Assembly (NCBI GenBank): GCA_012519975.1
Contig: JAAYPE010000034.1
Coordinates: forward strand, 1-50,417
Length of the DNA: 50,417 nt
DNA from: Clostridiales bacterium
GTDB lineage: Bacteria > Bacillota > Clostridia > Oscillospirales > Acutalibacteraceae
Reading direction: 5' to 3'
The notes below the pieces were generated by a model that was not told the DNA's origin, did no database searches, and was given only the letters and a program-made list of their open reading frames with translations. This document shows, in pieces, positions 43,311-50,417 of this stretch (positions within the stretch are counted from its first letter, which is position 1; each line of letters starts with the position of its first letter). Made by a program: the position numbers and the translations under genes.

Positions 43311-43339
43311 ATGGTATCATTTACAGGCGATAATGTCAA
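43311..43339 (-). promoter_or_regulatory. Promoter of the lipoprotein gene
   Basis: Minus-strand -35 TTGACA (43334-43339), 17-bp spacer, -10 TACCAT (43311-43316). The -10 is imperfect but holds the key TA...T positions. Confidence 0.6.
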
Positions 43340-43411
43340 TTATTTTATCAAAAATAACTATCTATTTTAATCTTTTTTTAAAAACAAAAAATTACATCAT
43401 TTTACTTTTAA

Positions 43412-43441
43412 TTGTTTTTGATATAAGATAATAATTATAAA
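43412..43441 (+). promoter_or_regulatory. Candidate promoter of the nitroreductase gene
   Basis: Plus-strand TTGTTT (43412-43417), 18-bp spacer, TATAAA (43436-43441) in very AT-rich DNA; other alignments are possible. Confidence 0.4.
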
Positions 43442-43470
43442 CCATTTAAAATAAACAAGGAGCGATTATA

Positions 43471-43989
43471 ATGATTGACCTTTTAAAATCAAGAAAAAGT
43501 ATAAGGGTGTATGATACAAGAGAAGTTGAGCAAAATAAAATCGACAGCATTCTCAAAGCAGGTATGCTTGCACCGTCTTCACGGGGGCTTAATCCTTGGG
43601 AATTCATCGTTATTAAAGACAAAAAAATGCTACACAAATTGTCTATATCTAAACAAAGTGGCAGTGCTTTTCTTGCAAATGTGCCAACTGCAATTGTTGT
43701 AATTGCCGACACACAGCTTAGCGATGTATGGGTTGAAGACTGTTCTATCGCTGCTATTTTAATGCAACTACAAGCACAAAAATTGGGGCTTGGCTCGTGC
43801 TGGGTTCAAGCGAGAAACAGGTTAAAAAACGAGAGTGAGTGGACAGAAGAGTATATAAAAGAACAGCTAAAAATACCGGATAAATATGGAGTTTGCTGTA
43901 TTCTCTCCTTTGGATATCCAAATCAAGACAATCAAAGCCACAAGGATTTCAATGCAAATGCAAAAAAGATACACAATGAGTACTTTTAG
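43471..43989 (+). CDS. Nitroreductase family flavoprotein
   Basis: A 172-residue FMN-dependent oxidoreductase. The N-terminal LLKSRKSIRVYD with RxSxRxY binds the FMN phosphate; APSSRGLNPWEFIVI is the second family mark, and the late GSCWVQ and LSFGYP segments complete the fold. The physiological substrate is unknown. It is a single gene with an AGGAG ribosome site, convergent with rplL but about 430 bp away. Confidence 0.92.
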   Translation: MIDLLKSRKSIRVYDTREVEQNKIDSILKAGMLAPSSRGLNPWEFIVIKDKKMLHKLSISKQSGSAFLANVPTAIVVIADTQLSDVWVEDCSIAAILMQLQAQKLGLGSCWVQARNRLKNESEWTEEYIKEQLKIPDKYGVCCILSFGYPNQDNQSHKDFNANAKKIHNEYF

Positions 43990-44378
43990 TCTTTCTTGTG
44001 TTTTTACAGAAATTGAATAAGATTTGTGCTGAAACTTACCGCCATATTAAAAACCACTCATACCTTGTATTTTGTGCTGAGTATCAACAATTTAGACATC
44101 AGTCATTTTTTAAAAATAGGTTATAATTTTTATCTTGTTCATATTTTAAAAAGTAATTTTTGCACGATAAACTTATCTTTGCTTAGACTAAGCTTAAATT
44201 CAGTGAATACCCATCATTATTATCTTAAAAAAAGTTAAGACAACTGAGGCTTGCAGATAAAATCTTTATTACTTTCTTTTTACTATAGAAATACAGATTT
44301 ACTTTGCTAGCGTATTTCGATAAAAATTATAAACGCTATGCTTATATTTTGCTTTAAAACAAAAACACGCTATAAAAG
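43990..44378. other. AT-rich stretch without a convincing gene
   Basis: About 390 bp between the nitroreductase stop and the rplL terminator. Frames are short and have no ribosome site or family resemblance. One frame (about 44010-44115) reads ETYRHIKNHSYLVFCAEYQ, faintly like the start of an IS200-type transposase, but it stops soon and is not supported. Possibly decayed DNA. Confidence 0.6.
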
Positions 44379-44382
44379 CACA

Positions 44383-44416
44383 AAAATTCCTATCCAACTG
44401 GACAGGAATTTTTTAT
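44383..44416. terminator. Terminator of rplJ-rplL
   Basis: Stem AATTCCTATCC/GGACAGGAATT (one mismatch) with loop AACT, flanked by A and T runs so that it can work on both strands; it lies just past the rplL stop. Confidence 0.85.
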
Positions 44417-44424
44417 GTGTTAAA

Positions 44425-44802
44425 TTATTTAAGCTCAACTTTTGCGCCAACAGCTTCAAGTTTTTCTTTTGCTGCGTCTGCGTCTTCTTTAGATGCGCCT
44501 TCTTTAAGAGCTTTAGGTGCGCTATCAACAAGAGCTTTTGCTTCTCCAAGGCCAAGACCTGTGATTTCACGAACAGCCTTAATAACCTTGATTTTTTCTG
44601 CTCCAACTTCAGCAAGGATGATGTCAAACTCTGTCTTCTCCTCTGCTGCTGCAGCGCCACCCTCTGCTGGTGCTGCAACTGCAACTGCTGCCGCTGCAGA
44701 AACGCCGAACTCCTCTTCAACAGCTTTAACAAGCTCAGAAAGCTCAAGAACTGTAAGAACTTTTATCTCTTCAATGAGAGCTGTAATCTTTTCAGATGCC
44801 AT
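44425..44802 (-). CDS. rplL: 50S ribosomal protein L7/L12
   Basis: A 125-residue stalk protein recruiting translation factors. N-terminal dimerisation part ([26 protein letters not shown]), an Ala-rich hinge ([20 protein letters not shown]), and the globular C-domain ([33 protein letters not shown]). The hinge is unusually rich in Val and Ala but of normal length. It follows rplJ by 35 bp and ends the operon. Confidence 0.98.
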   Translation of the reverse strand: MASEKITALIEEIKVLTVLELSELVKAVEEEFGVSAAAAVAVAAPAEGGAAAAEEKTEFDIILAEVGAEKIKVIKAVREITGLGLGEAKALVDSAPKALKEGASKEDADAAKEKLEAVGAKVELK

Positions 44803-44837
44803 TTTAAATTACCTCCATAAATGTTTGTATAACTAAA

Positions 44838-45377
44838 TTATTCTGCTGGGGTTTCCTCTTGAGAAGCCTCAACTGGTGTTTCCTCACTCTTTTGGTCAAC
44901 AACTGCTTGAATTGCACGAGCAAAAGCTGCAATCGGTGCGTTAAACACATTACATACAGTTGCAAGAAGAATTTCACGAGATGGAAGTTTTGCAAGACTA
45001 TTAATCATATCAGTGCCAATAACTTCACCATCAAGGAATCCGCTCTTAATGTTATAATTCTTATGTGTGTCAGCAAACTTGCCAATTACACGAGCTGCCG
45101 CTACATGATCATCAGCACAAAGTGCAATCGCTGTTGTTCCCTCAAGAACTGAGTCAATCTCTGAGAGTCCAGCTTCTTTTGCTGCAAGGTGAAGTAATGT
45201 GTTTTTAACAACCTTATACTCTACACCTGCTTCACGAAGCTCTTTACGAAGCTTAGTATCTTCGTCAACAGTAATACCCTTATAGTCAACTATAACACCA
45301 GCGCATGAGCCTTTAAGTTTTTCTGTAAGCTCAGCTACCGCCTGTTTTTTCTTTTCAAGTATCTTTTCGCTTGGCAA
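44838..45377 (-). CDS. rplJ: 50S ribosomal protein L10
   Basis: A 179-residue protein that anchors the L12 stalk and with it represses its own mRNA. Typical features: the N-terminal EKILEKKKQAVAELTEKLKG, VVDYKGITVDEDTKLRKELREAGVEYKVVKNTLL and the C-terminal helix binding L12 dimers. The only start codon fitting the GGAGGTGA site is TTG (45375-45377), unusual for such a highly expressed gene and perhaps limiting its output. Confidence 0.97.
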   Translation of the reverse strand: MPSEKILEKKKQAVAELTEKLKGSCAGVIVDYKGITVDEDTKLRKELREAGVEYKVVKNTLLHLAAKEAGLSEIDSVLEGTTAIALCADDHVAAARVIGKFADTHKNYNIKSGFLDGEVIGTDMINSLAKLPSREILLATVCNVFNAPIAAFARAIQAVVDQKSEETPVEASQEETPAE

Positions 45378-45439
45378 ACGAATTCACCTCCTATAAATTG
45401 AACCATTATGGCAAAACCGTGCCATAACTTACTCTATAA

Positions 45440-45580
45440 ACGAAACAAACCCTTCCTACAATCAAACCGTAGGAAGGGCTAACATACATAAATAACAGCT
45501 TTCGCTATTGTATGTTCCATCCTCGGCAGGTAGGCATTTGCCGTTACGCTTAAAAGCACCTGCTGTCTTTGGTTAAGAAC
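45440..45580 (-). ncRNA. Ribosomal protein L10 leader RNA
   Basis: On the minus strand the leader starts with CCAAAGACAGCAGGTG and later has CTGCCGAGGA, the conserved core of the known L10 leader that binds the L10-L12 complex. A large internal stem (CATACAATAGC / GCTGTTATTTATGTATG) follows and a CCCTTCCTAC/GTAGGAAGGG hairpin (45450-45478) ends it, close to a GTTTGTTTC tract, suggesting attenuation. Confidence 0.88.
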
Positions 45581-45589
45581 AGCATTAAT

Positions 45590-45618
45590 ATACTAACACA
45601 CACATAAATATGTGTCAA
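45590..45618 (-). promoter_or_regulatory. Promoter of rplJ-rplL
   Basis: Minus-strand perfect -35 TTGACA (45613-45618), 17-bp spacer, -10 TAGTAT (45590-45595). It lies directly past the rplA stop, so the L10-L12 unit can be transcribed apart from rplKA. Confidence 0.72.
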
Positions 45619-45622
45619 GCAT

Positions 45623-46324
45623 TTATTTTTGTGCAACAAATTTGCCAGGGTTAATTTTAATTCCAGGCCCCATTGTTGATGCTACAACACATGAGCGGAT
45701 GTATTGACCCTTAGTTGCTGCTGGCTTAGCTTTGATAATTGCGTCAAGCAATGTGTCAAAGTTTTCTGCAAGTTTTTCAGCACCAAAAGATGCTTTACCA
45801 ATAGGACAGTGGATAATGTTTGTTTTGTCAAGACGGTATTCAATCTTACCTGCTTTTGCTTCTTCAACAGCCTTAGCAACATCAGGTGTAACTGTTCCAG
45901 CCTTTGGGCTTGGCATAAGGCCACGAGGACCTAAAACCTTACCTAAACGACCAACAAGTCCCATCATATCTGGTGATGCGATACAAACATCAAAGTCCAT
46001 AAAGCCTTCACCTTGAATTTTTGCTACTAAATCTTCTGCTCCTACAATCTCAGCACCTGCAGCTTGTGCAGCCTTTGCAGCGTCGCCCTTAGCAAATACT
46101 GCAACACGAACAGTTTTACCTGTTCCGTTTGGCAATACTACAGCTCCGCGAACCTGTTGGTCTGCGTGGCGTGAGTCAACACCGAGTCTTACGTGGACTT
46201 CAACAGTCTCGTCAAACTTAGCTGTTGCTGTTTTAACTGCTATTTCAAGAGCCTCGGCCGAGTCATAAAGTTTTTCTTTGTCAATGAGCTTTACACTCTC
46301 AACATATTTTTTACCATGTTTCAT
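45623..46324 (-). CDS. rplA: 50S ribosomal protein L1
   Basis: A 233-residue protein forming the mobile L1 stalk at the tRNA exit site, and a translational repressor of its own operon in many bacteria. Marks: HGKKYVES at the start, [21 protein letters not shown], and the [12 protein letters not shown] block near 140. The ATG at 46324 is chosen for its GGGAGG site; the frame is open to 46372, but that part is the leader. Confidence 0.97.
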   Translation of the reverse strand: MKHGKKYVESVKLIDKEKLYDSAEALEIAVKTATAKFDETVEVHVRLGVDSRHADQQVRGAVVLPNGTGKTVRVAVFAKGDAAKAAQAAGAEIVGAEDLVAKIQGEGFMDFDVCIASPDMMGLVGRLGKVLGPRGLMPSPKAGTVTPDVAKAVEEAKAGKIEYRLDKTNIIHCPIGKASFGAEKLAENFDTLLDAIIKAKPAATKGQYIRSCVVASTMGPGIKINPGKFVAQK

Positions 46325-46344
46325 TTGTTTGTTACCTCCCAGTA

Positions 46345-46374
46345 GAGTGGTTAATCGGATTTTTCCTCCCACCC
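46345..46374 (-). promoter_or_regulatory. Candidate L1-binding hairpin before rplA
   Basis: On the minus strand GGGTGG pairs with CCACTC (one G-U), enclosing GAGGAAAAATCCGATTAA. The GGTGGGAGG...ACCAC pattern resembles the hairpin before rplK. L1 autoregulation by such sites is known for this operon in other bacteria; binding here is inferred. Confidence 0.55.
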
Positions 46375-46383
46375 GGGAGCATT

Positions 46384-46809
46384 TTAATCAACTACAGTAA
46401 CGCCCATGCTACGAGCTGTTCCAGCTATCATTTTTATAGCTGTTTCAACACTTGAGGCATTTAAGTCAGGCATTTTCTGCTCAGCGATTTTTTTAATCTG
46501 CTCACCGGTAATTGTTGCGACCTTTGTCTTGTTCGGTACACCTGAACCAGCTTCAATTCCACAAGCTTTCTTGATAAGAATTGCTGCAGGCGGTGTTTTA
46601 GTTACGAACGAGAAGGAGTGGTCTGCGTAAACTGTGATAACAACCGGAATCACAAGTCCCATATCGTTCTTTGTACGCTCGTTGAACTCTTTTGTAAACG
46701 CCATAATGTTTACTCCGTGTTGTCCAAGAGCTGGACCGACAGGTGGTGCCGGTGTTGCTTTTCCCGCAGGGATTTGCAGTTTAATAAAACCTATAACCTT
46801 TTGAGCCAT
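46384..46809 (-). CDS. rplK: 50S ribosomal protein L11
   Basis: A 141-residue protein at the factor-binding centre of the 50S subunit. Marks: [29 protein letters not shown] at the N-terminus, and the C-terminal rRNA-binding part ending [12 protein letters not shown]. It is 12 bp upstream of the rplA leader hairpin. Confidence 0.98.
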   Translation of the reverse strand: MAQKVIGFIKLQIPAGKATPAPPVGPALGQHGVNIMAFTKEFNERTKNDMGLVIPVVITVYADHSFSFVTKTPPAAILIKKACGIEAGSGVPNKTKVATITGEQIKKIAEQKMPDLNASSVETAIKMIAGTARSMGVTVVD

Positions 46810-46830
46810 TTTATTGCACCTCCAAAATAA

Positions 46831-46872
46831 TGTGGTAGATGGCGGAATACATTTTAAAGTACCCCTCCCACA
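46831..46872 (-). promoter_or_regulatory. Candidate L1-binding hairpin before rplK
   Basis: On the minus strand TGTGG (46868-46872) pairs with CCACA (46831-46835), enclosing GAGGGGTACTTTAAAATG and ATTCCGCCATCTA. The GTGGGAGG...ACCAC pattern is shared with the site before rplA. It lies 22 nt upstream of the rplK start codon. Confidence 0.55.
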
Positions 46873-46925
46873 GGGACAAACGCCCCGTAATTTAAGCGAA
46901 AAATTCGCAAATTACCAAAATAAAA

Positions 46926-47477
46926 TTAATCAACAACAAGCTCTACTTGATCAAGTTCAAGCTTTACTTGTACTTCTCTGCTCAACATTGTAATCTTAAC
47001 AGTTACAACATTTTCATTTTTGTCAATTTCCTCGACTACACCAAGGGAACCTTCCATAGTTCCATAAGCTATTCTAACAAAATCGCCAACATCATAGTTT
47101 ACCTCAACCGACCTTATCTCAACTCCGAGCGCTATCGCCTCAGAATCTGTAAGAGGTATTGGCTTGCTTTCAGGCCCTACAAACCCAGTGACTCCGCGCG
47201 TGTTTCTAATAACATACCAAGCCTCATCGCTCATTGTAAGCTCGTTTTTAATTTCTTTAACAGCAAGCTTTACAAGAACATAGCCTGGGTATATTTTTCT
47301 TTCAACCTCACGCTTTTTATCGTCCTTAATTTCTGTAACCGTCTCAGTAGGGACAGCTACCTCAAGGATTTGGTCTTGCATTTTACGGTTTTCAACTATT
47401 TTCTCTATGTTGGTTGCAACCTTATTTTCATAACCTGAATAGGTATGAATAACATACCATTTGGAGCTTTCAGACAT
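46926..47477 (-). CDS. nusG: Transcription termination/antitermination factor NusG
   Basis: A 183-residue elongation factor with an N-terminal NGN domain (WYVIHTYSGYENKVATNIE, YPGYVLVKL, and NTRGVTGFVG) and a C-terminal KOW domain (DFVRIAYGTMEGSLGVVEEI). It binds RNA polymerase and links it to the ribosome. It follows secE by 19 bp. Confidence 0.98.
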   Translation of the reverse strand: MSESSKWYVIHTYSGYENKVATNIEKIVENRKMQDQILEVAVPTETVTEIKDDKKREVERKIYPGYVLVKLAVKEIKNELTMSDEAWYVIRNTRGVTGFVGPESKPIPLTDSEAIALGVEIRSVEVNYDVGDFVRIAYGTMEGSLGVVEEIDKNENVVTVKITMLSREVQVKLELDQVELVVD

Positions 47478-47496
47478 TGCTTTACCTCCGTTTTAC

Positions 47497-47976
47497 TTAC
47501 ATCAAACCAGAAAGCATCATTGAAATAAACATTCTAGCTTCCTGGGGATTCGACTTTGAAAGCGTATACAAAGACTCTCTAAGACTTGTAAGTCCAAAGT
47601 CGACAATCCAAATACCAATTCCAACAATCAAAACAACAAGTAAAACAACAGCAGTGCTTTTTATGGTATCTTCTTTACTGTTCCAAGTAACTTTTTTGAC
47701 TTCGCCTCTAAAGTCCTTGAAAAAGTTCCTTACCTTTTTGCCAGCTGTTTTTTCGCCCTTGTCCTTTTCTGATTTGCTTTTATCAGATTTTTTGGATGAA
47801 GCCTTGGATGCTTTAGCAACATCTTTAGTTTGTTTAGACTTTTCAGCCTTGTCAACTTTTGGAGTTGCTAAATCTTGCGCCTTAACATCATCAATTTTAT
47901 CAGAATCAGTTACGACATTTTTCGCATTTACAGGTTTCTTTGATGAAGCTTTAGGAGATTTTTTCTTACCAGCCAT
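47497..47976 (-). CDS. secE: Preprotein translocase subunit SecE with a long N-terminal extension
   Basis: The SecE core is at the C-terminus: NFFKDFRGEVKKVTWNSKEDTI followed by one membrane helix, TAVVLLVVLIVGIGIWIVDF. At 159 residues it is more than twice the length of the short Bacillus form (about 60). The first ~80 residues form a low-complexity tail dominated by Lys, Ser, Ala and Asp (KASKASSKKSDKSKSEKDKG). The extension is cytoplasmic, of unknown function. Gene order rpmG-secE-nusG is standard. Confidence 0.95.
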   Translation of the reverse strand: MAGKKKSPKASSKKPVNAKNVVTDSDKIDDVKAQDLATPKVDKAEKSKQTKDVAKASKASSKKSDKSKSEKDKGEKTAGKKVRNFFKDFRGEVKKVTWNSKEDTIKSTAVVLLVVLIVGIGIWIVDFGLTSLRESLYTLSKSNPQEARMFISMMLSGLM

Positions 47977-47992
47977 TCCGACTACCTCCCGC

Positions 47993-48142
47993 TTATTTTG
48001 TTTCTCTATGGAGAGTGTGTTTCTTGCAGAATCTGCAGTACTTGTTCATCTCCAACCTGTCAGGCGTGTTCTTCTTATTCTTCATAGTATTGTAATTACG
48101 CTGTTTACATTCTGTGCAGGCTAAAGTAACTCTTGCTCTCAT
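47993..48142 (-). CDS. rpmG: 50S ribosomal protein L33, zinc-binding form
   Basis: A 49-residue protein read directly from the sequence: it starts [18 protein letters not shown] and ends HTLHRETK. The pairs CTEC (9/12) and CRFC (36/39) mark the zinc-containing C+ type. A GGAGGTG ribosome site precedes the ATG. It is the first gene of the rpmG-secE-nusG-rplK-rplA run. Confidence 0.96.
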   Translation of the reverse strand: MRARVTLACTECKQRNYNTMKNKKNTPDRLEMNKYCRFCKKHTLHRETK

Positions 48143-48265
48143 GACGGCACCTCCATGTTTTCCGGATATAATATAAGCCCAAGTGGGCTATTGCCTCCCT
48201 CTTTTCTGTGCATATAAGACACTGTAAGGGCACAAAAAAAGAACCCTCCAATAAGAGGTAAAAAA

Positions 48266-48294
48266 ACTATATCATATATGCGCTAAACCGTCAA
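48266..48294 (-). promoter_or_regulatory. Promoter of the rpmG-secE-nusG-rplKA run
   Basis: Minus-strand -35 TTGACG (48289-48294), 17-bp spacer, -10 TATAGT (48266-48271). A small CCTC/GAGG hairpin followed by TTCTTTTTTT (about 48230-48257) lies at the transcript's beginning and may act as an early attenuator; another GCCCA/TGGGC hairpin is near 48178-48190. Confidence 0.78.
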
Positions 48295-48356
48295 GGGTTT
48301 TTTATTAACTTGCATTCTTTTTCCCTATAATCATCTGTATATAAATACTATATATG

Positions 48357-48385
48357 TTGATTTTAGTAAGTTTTAGCGTTATAAT
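48357..48385 (+). promoter_or_regulatory. Promoter of the MATE transporter gene
   Basis: Plus-strand -35 TTGATT (48357-48362), 17-bp spacer, -10 TATAAT (48380-48385). It lies downstream of the first in-frame ATG at 48354 and so supports the start at 48414. Confidence 0.82.
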
Positions 48386-48413
48386 AATTGTAATTAATAA
48401 AAAGGGGAAAACA

Positions 48414-49784
48414 ATGCAGGATTTTAAAAAACAATATATATTTGAGGATATGCCCATTCCAAAAGCGGTTGCAACACTAGCCGTTCCAACAATACTCGGT
48501 ATGCTAGTTTCGATTATTTATAATATTGCTGACACATTTTTTGTTGGCCGTATTGGCGACCCAAATCAAGTTGCAGCCGTTACAATTACGATGCCAATCT
48601 TTATGTTTTTAATGGCGTTTGGTAATTTATTTGGAATAGGAAGTATGAGTTATATTTCTAGATTGCTTGGCAGTAAAAGCTATAGTGATATCAAAAAAAC
48701 ATCAGCTTTTTCTTTTTTTAGTTGTCTTGCAATTGGTATCATTATCGCTGTTGTTGGCATTTTACAACTAGATAATATCGTTCATCTGCTAGGGTCTAGT
48801 GACAACACTTTTGAGTTTGCTCGTCAATATTTGCGTACTGTTTTTTTAGGTGCGCCATTTATTATTCTGGGCTTTGCTTTTGGTCAACTTTTGCGCGCAG
48901 AGGGTGCTGCAAAAGAGGCAATGATTGGAATGATGATTGGAACTGTTATTAACATCGTTCTTGACCCTATTCTTATTCTTACTTTTAAAATGGGTGTTTA
49001 TGGGGCAGCCGTTGCAACAGTTTTTGCAAATTTTATTAGTGTTGCATACTATTTAATATACCTAATTTTTAACAGTGATATTTTATCTATATCACCAAAA
49101 GATTTTAGCCTTGATTTTAATATCATAAAAAATATTTTAAAAATTGGTGTACCCGCCTCGCTTACTAACCTGTTGCTTAGCATCTCATCCGTAATTCTTA
49201 ACAATTTCGCTGTGAATTATGGTGATGCAGTAGTTGCAGCACTTGGGATTATAAGTCGAGTCTTGATGTTCCCTGTTTTGCTTTCAATCGGATTGTGTCA
49301 AGGGGTTCAGCCACTTATTGGATATTCATACGCTGCCGATAATCGCGCACGTTTAAAAGCGACAATGAAATTTACTGGATTTACCGCCGTTATATCATCC
49401 ACTTTAATTTCTACTTTGCTTTTTGTTGCAAGTTTTCAAGTTGTTCGTGTTTTTATTGATGATATAAAAACGATTGAACTAGGCTCGCTTTTTTTACGAA
49501 TAAACCTAATTTCAATCCCATTTTTGAGTATGCTTTTTCTGTTTTCTTTTACATTTCAGGCCGTTGGAAAGGGTATTCCATCCTTAATTCTTGCAATATC
49601 AAGGCAAGGTTTTATATTTATACCAACAATTATAATCGGAAACGCTTTTTTTGGATTAAACGGCATTGTATTTGCACAGCCAATTGCTGATATTGTTAGT
49701 TCTTTTTTATCCGTTATTATGGCTTTGTTTGTATTTAAAAGAGATTCAAAATTATCAAATCTTGAACAGTCTGAGAACAATTAG
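48414..49784 (+). CDS. MATE family efflux transporter
   Basis: About 456 residues with twelve predicted membrane segments in two MatE halves. The first half begins PKAVATLAVPTILGMLVSIIYNIADTFFVGRIG, the second ILKIGVPASLTNLLLSISSV. MATE proteins expel cationic drugs or metabolites in exchange for Na+ or H+; the substrate is unknown. The ATG at 48414 has GGGG upstream. Its stop codon overlaps the ribosome site of the next gene, implying coupling. Confidence 0.93.
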   Translation: MQDFKKQYIFEDMPIPKAVATLAVPTILGMLVSIIYNIADTFFVGRIGDPNQVAAVTITMPIFMFLMAFGNLFGIGSMSYISRLLGSKSYSDIKKTSAFSFFSCLAIGIIIAVVGILQLDNIVHLLGSSDNTFEFARQYLRTVFLGAPFIILGFAFGQLLRAEGAAKEAMIGMMIGTVINIVLDPILILTFKMGVYGAAVATVFANFISVAYYLIYLIFNSDILSISPKDFSLDFNIIKNILKIGVPASLTNLLLSISSVILNNFAVNYGDAVVAALGIISRVLMFPVLLSIGLCQGVQPLIGYSYAADNRARLKATMKFTGFTAVISSTLISTLLFVASFQVVRVFIDDIKTIELGSLFLRINLISIPFLSMLFLFSFTFQAVGKGIPSLILAISRQGFIFIPTIIIGNAFFGLNGIVFAQPIADIVSSFLSVIMALFVFKRDSKLSNLEQSENN

Positions 49785-49794
49785 GAGGCTTATA

Positions 49795-50388
49795 ATGAAT
49801 AAAATTATTTCTATTTCACGAGAATTTGGTAGCGGTGGCCACGAAGTTGGAGAAAAAATCGCTAAAAAACTCTATATACCTTTTTATGACCGTACCCTGT
49901 CTGAAGTTGCCGCATCTAATATTGGTATTGATGTTTCAAAAATTAAAGAGATTGATGAAAGAGCTGCTAACAGCTTTATGTATTCTCTTGTAATGGGAAC
50001 AAGTTTTGTTGGAAATGTTACAAATATGACGGCTCAAGATAGAATGTTTGCAGAGCAATCAAGACTTATTGAAGAGTATGCGCAAAAAGGACCTTGTGTT
50101 ATTGTTGGTCGTTGTTCTGATTATGTTTTAAGAAACAACCCTAACTGCATTCATTTTTTTATCTGCGCAGACATTAAAGAGCGAACAAAAAGAGTTATGG
50201 AAACAATGTCTTTAAACGAGTCAAACGCTTTAACTTTAATTAAAAAAACTGATAAAGCACGAGCCACTTATTACCAACACTACACTGGAAAAAAATGGGG
50301 TGACCCTACGAGCTATGATATATGTATAAATACTTATTCTACCAAGCTTGATCAAACCGCAGAGATGATTATGAACATTTTAAAATAG
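49795..50388 (+). CDS. Cytidylate kinase-like family protein
   Basis: About 197 residues. The N-terminal MNKIISISREFGSGGHEVGEKIA contains the glycine-rich phosphate-binding loop, followed by YDRTL and a GPCVIVGRCSDYVL strand that match the cytidylate-kinase-like family of Clostridia. It lacks the full set of nucleoside-binding features I would expect of Cmk, so CMP is not assured as substrate. AGGAGG lies 7 bp before the ATG. The window ends 29 bp later with no terminator visible. Confidence 0.9.
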   Translation: MNKIISISREFGSGGHEVGEKIAKKLYIPFYDRTLSEVAASNIGIDVSKIKEIDERAANSFMYSLVMGTSFVGNVTNMTAQDRMFAEQSRLIEEYAQKGPCVIVGRCSDYVLRNNPNCIHFFICADIKERTKRVMETMSLNESNALTLIKKTDKARATYYQHYTGKKWGDPTSYDICINTYSTKLDQTAEMIMNILK

Positions 50389-50417
50389 CATCGACTAATT
50401 AAAAATCCCCATCCAAA

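Noticed and set aside
44026..44238. Plus-strand frame of 70 codons and a neighbouring frame faintly like an IS200 transposase start
   Set aside because: Too short, AT-rich, no ribosome site, and the resemblance covers fewer than 20 residues without the catalytic motifs.
44338..44836. Plus-strand frames opposite rplL, rich in Cys/Phe or Ser/Ala
   Set aside because: Shadows of the alanine-rich L7/L12 gene on the other strand.
45623..46372. Longer L1 starting at 46372
   Set aside because: The added 16 codons are the leader hairpin; the ATG at 46324 has a strong ribosome site and matches the family start.

Overview
This is a low-GC, almost entirely core-genome segment from a member of the Bacillota, most likely a spore-forming Clostridia. 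Reasons: AT-rich DNA with Shine-Dalgarno sites of the GGAGG type and sigma-A-like promoters; spmA/spmB and an AbrB-type regulator; the lepB-ylqF-rnhB-yraN, nusA-ylxR-ylxQ-infB and tig-clpP-clpX-lon-engB gene orders; and the TIGR03960/TIGR03936 radical-SAM pair. I cannot name the genus from sequence alone.

Layout. 1-401: a minus-strand tRNA cluster (Val-Asp-Phe-Gly, the last cut by the window edge) with a clear promoter. 422-2407: yerC-like regulator, methyltransferase and hslO. 2455-10559: the protein quality-control block tig, clpP, clpX, then lon, engB (yihA) and lysA from a separate promoter. 10668-11647: a metallophosphoesterase divergent from a tiny cysteine-rich DUF1540 gene. 11702-18015: rplS with its leader, two signal peptidases, ylqF, rnhB, yraN, an M19 dipeptidase and thrC. 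18021-21680: the radical-SAM pair and spmBA, divergent from the AbrB-like gene. 22196-25028: proB, proA and an unknown membrane protein. 25032-27853: rpsO and pnp, each with a structured leader. 27874-36085: the rimP-nusA-infB operon extended through rbfA, nrnA, truB and ribF. 36164-40881 (plus strand): an archaeal-type aspartyl-tRNA synthetase followed by gatC, gatA and gatB. 40886-43339: a frameshifted GIY-YIG/DUF4357 gene, an SDR reductase probably acting on EF-P, and a lipoprotein. 43471-43989: a nitroreductase, then about 390 bp of AT-rich DNA without a gene. 44383-48294: rpmG, secE, nusG, rplK, rplA, then rplJ and rplL from their own promoter. 48357-50388 (plus): a MATE transporter and a cytidylate-kinase-like gene.

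Function. The genes serve translation (ribosomal proteins, ribosome-assembly GTPases, IF-2, RbfA, RimP, TruB, tRNA amidation), transcription elongation (NusA, NusG), protein export (SecE, two signal peptidases), protein turnover (ClpXP, Lon, trigger factor) and RNA decay (PNPase, NrnA). Much of the regulation visible in the sequence is by mRNA leader structures before ribosomal-protein and RNA-metabolism genes.

I found no prophage, insertion sequence, CRISPR array or defence island, and no convincing undescribed system. The least ordinary items are the frameshift on a slippery A-run in the GIY-YIG gene, the 57-bp tandem repeats that give trigger factor a long lysine-rich tail, a similar lysine/serine-rich extension on SecE, a 17-bp repeat that multiplies the rplS stop codon, and a pair of look-alike hairpins before rplK and rplA that may both bind L1.
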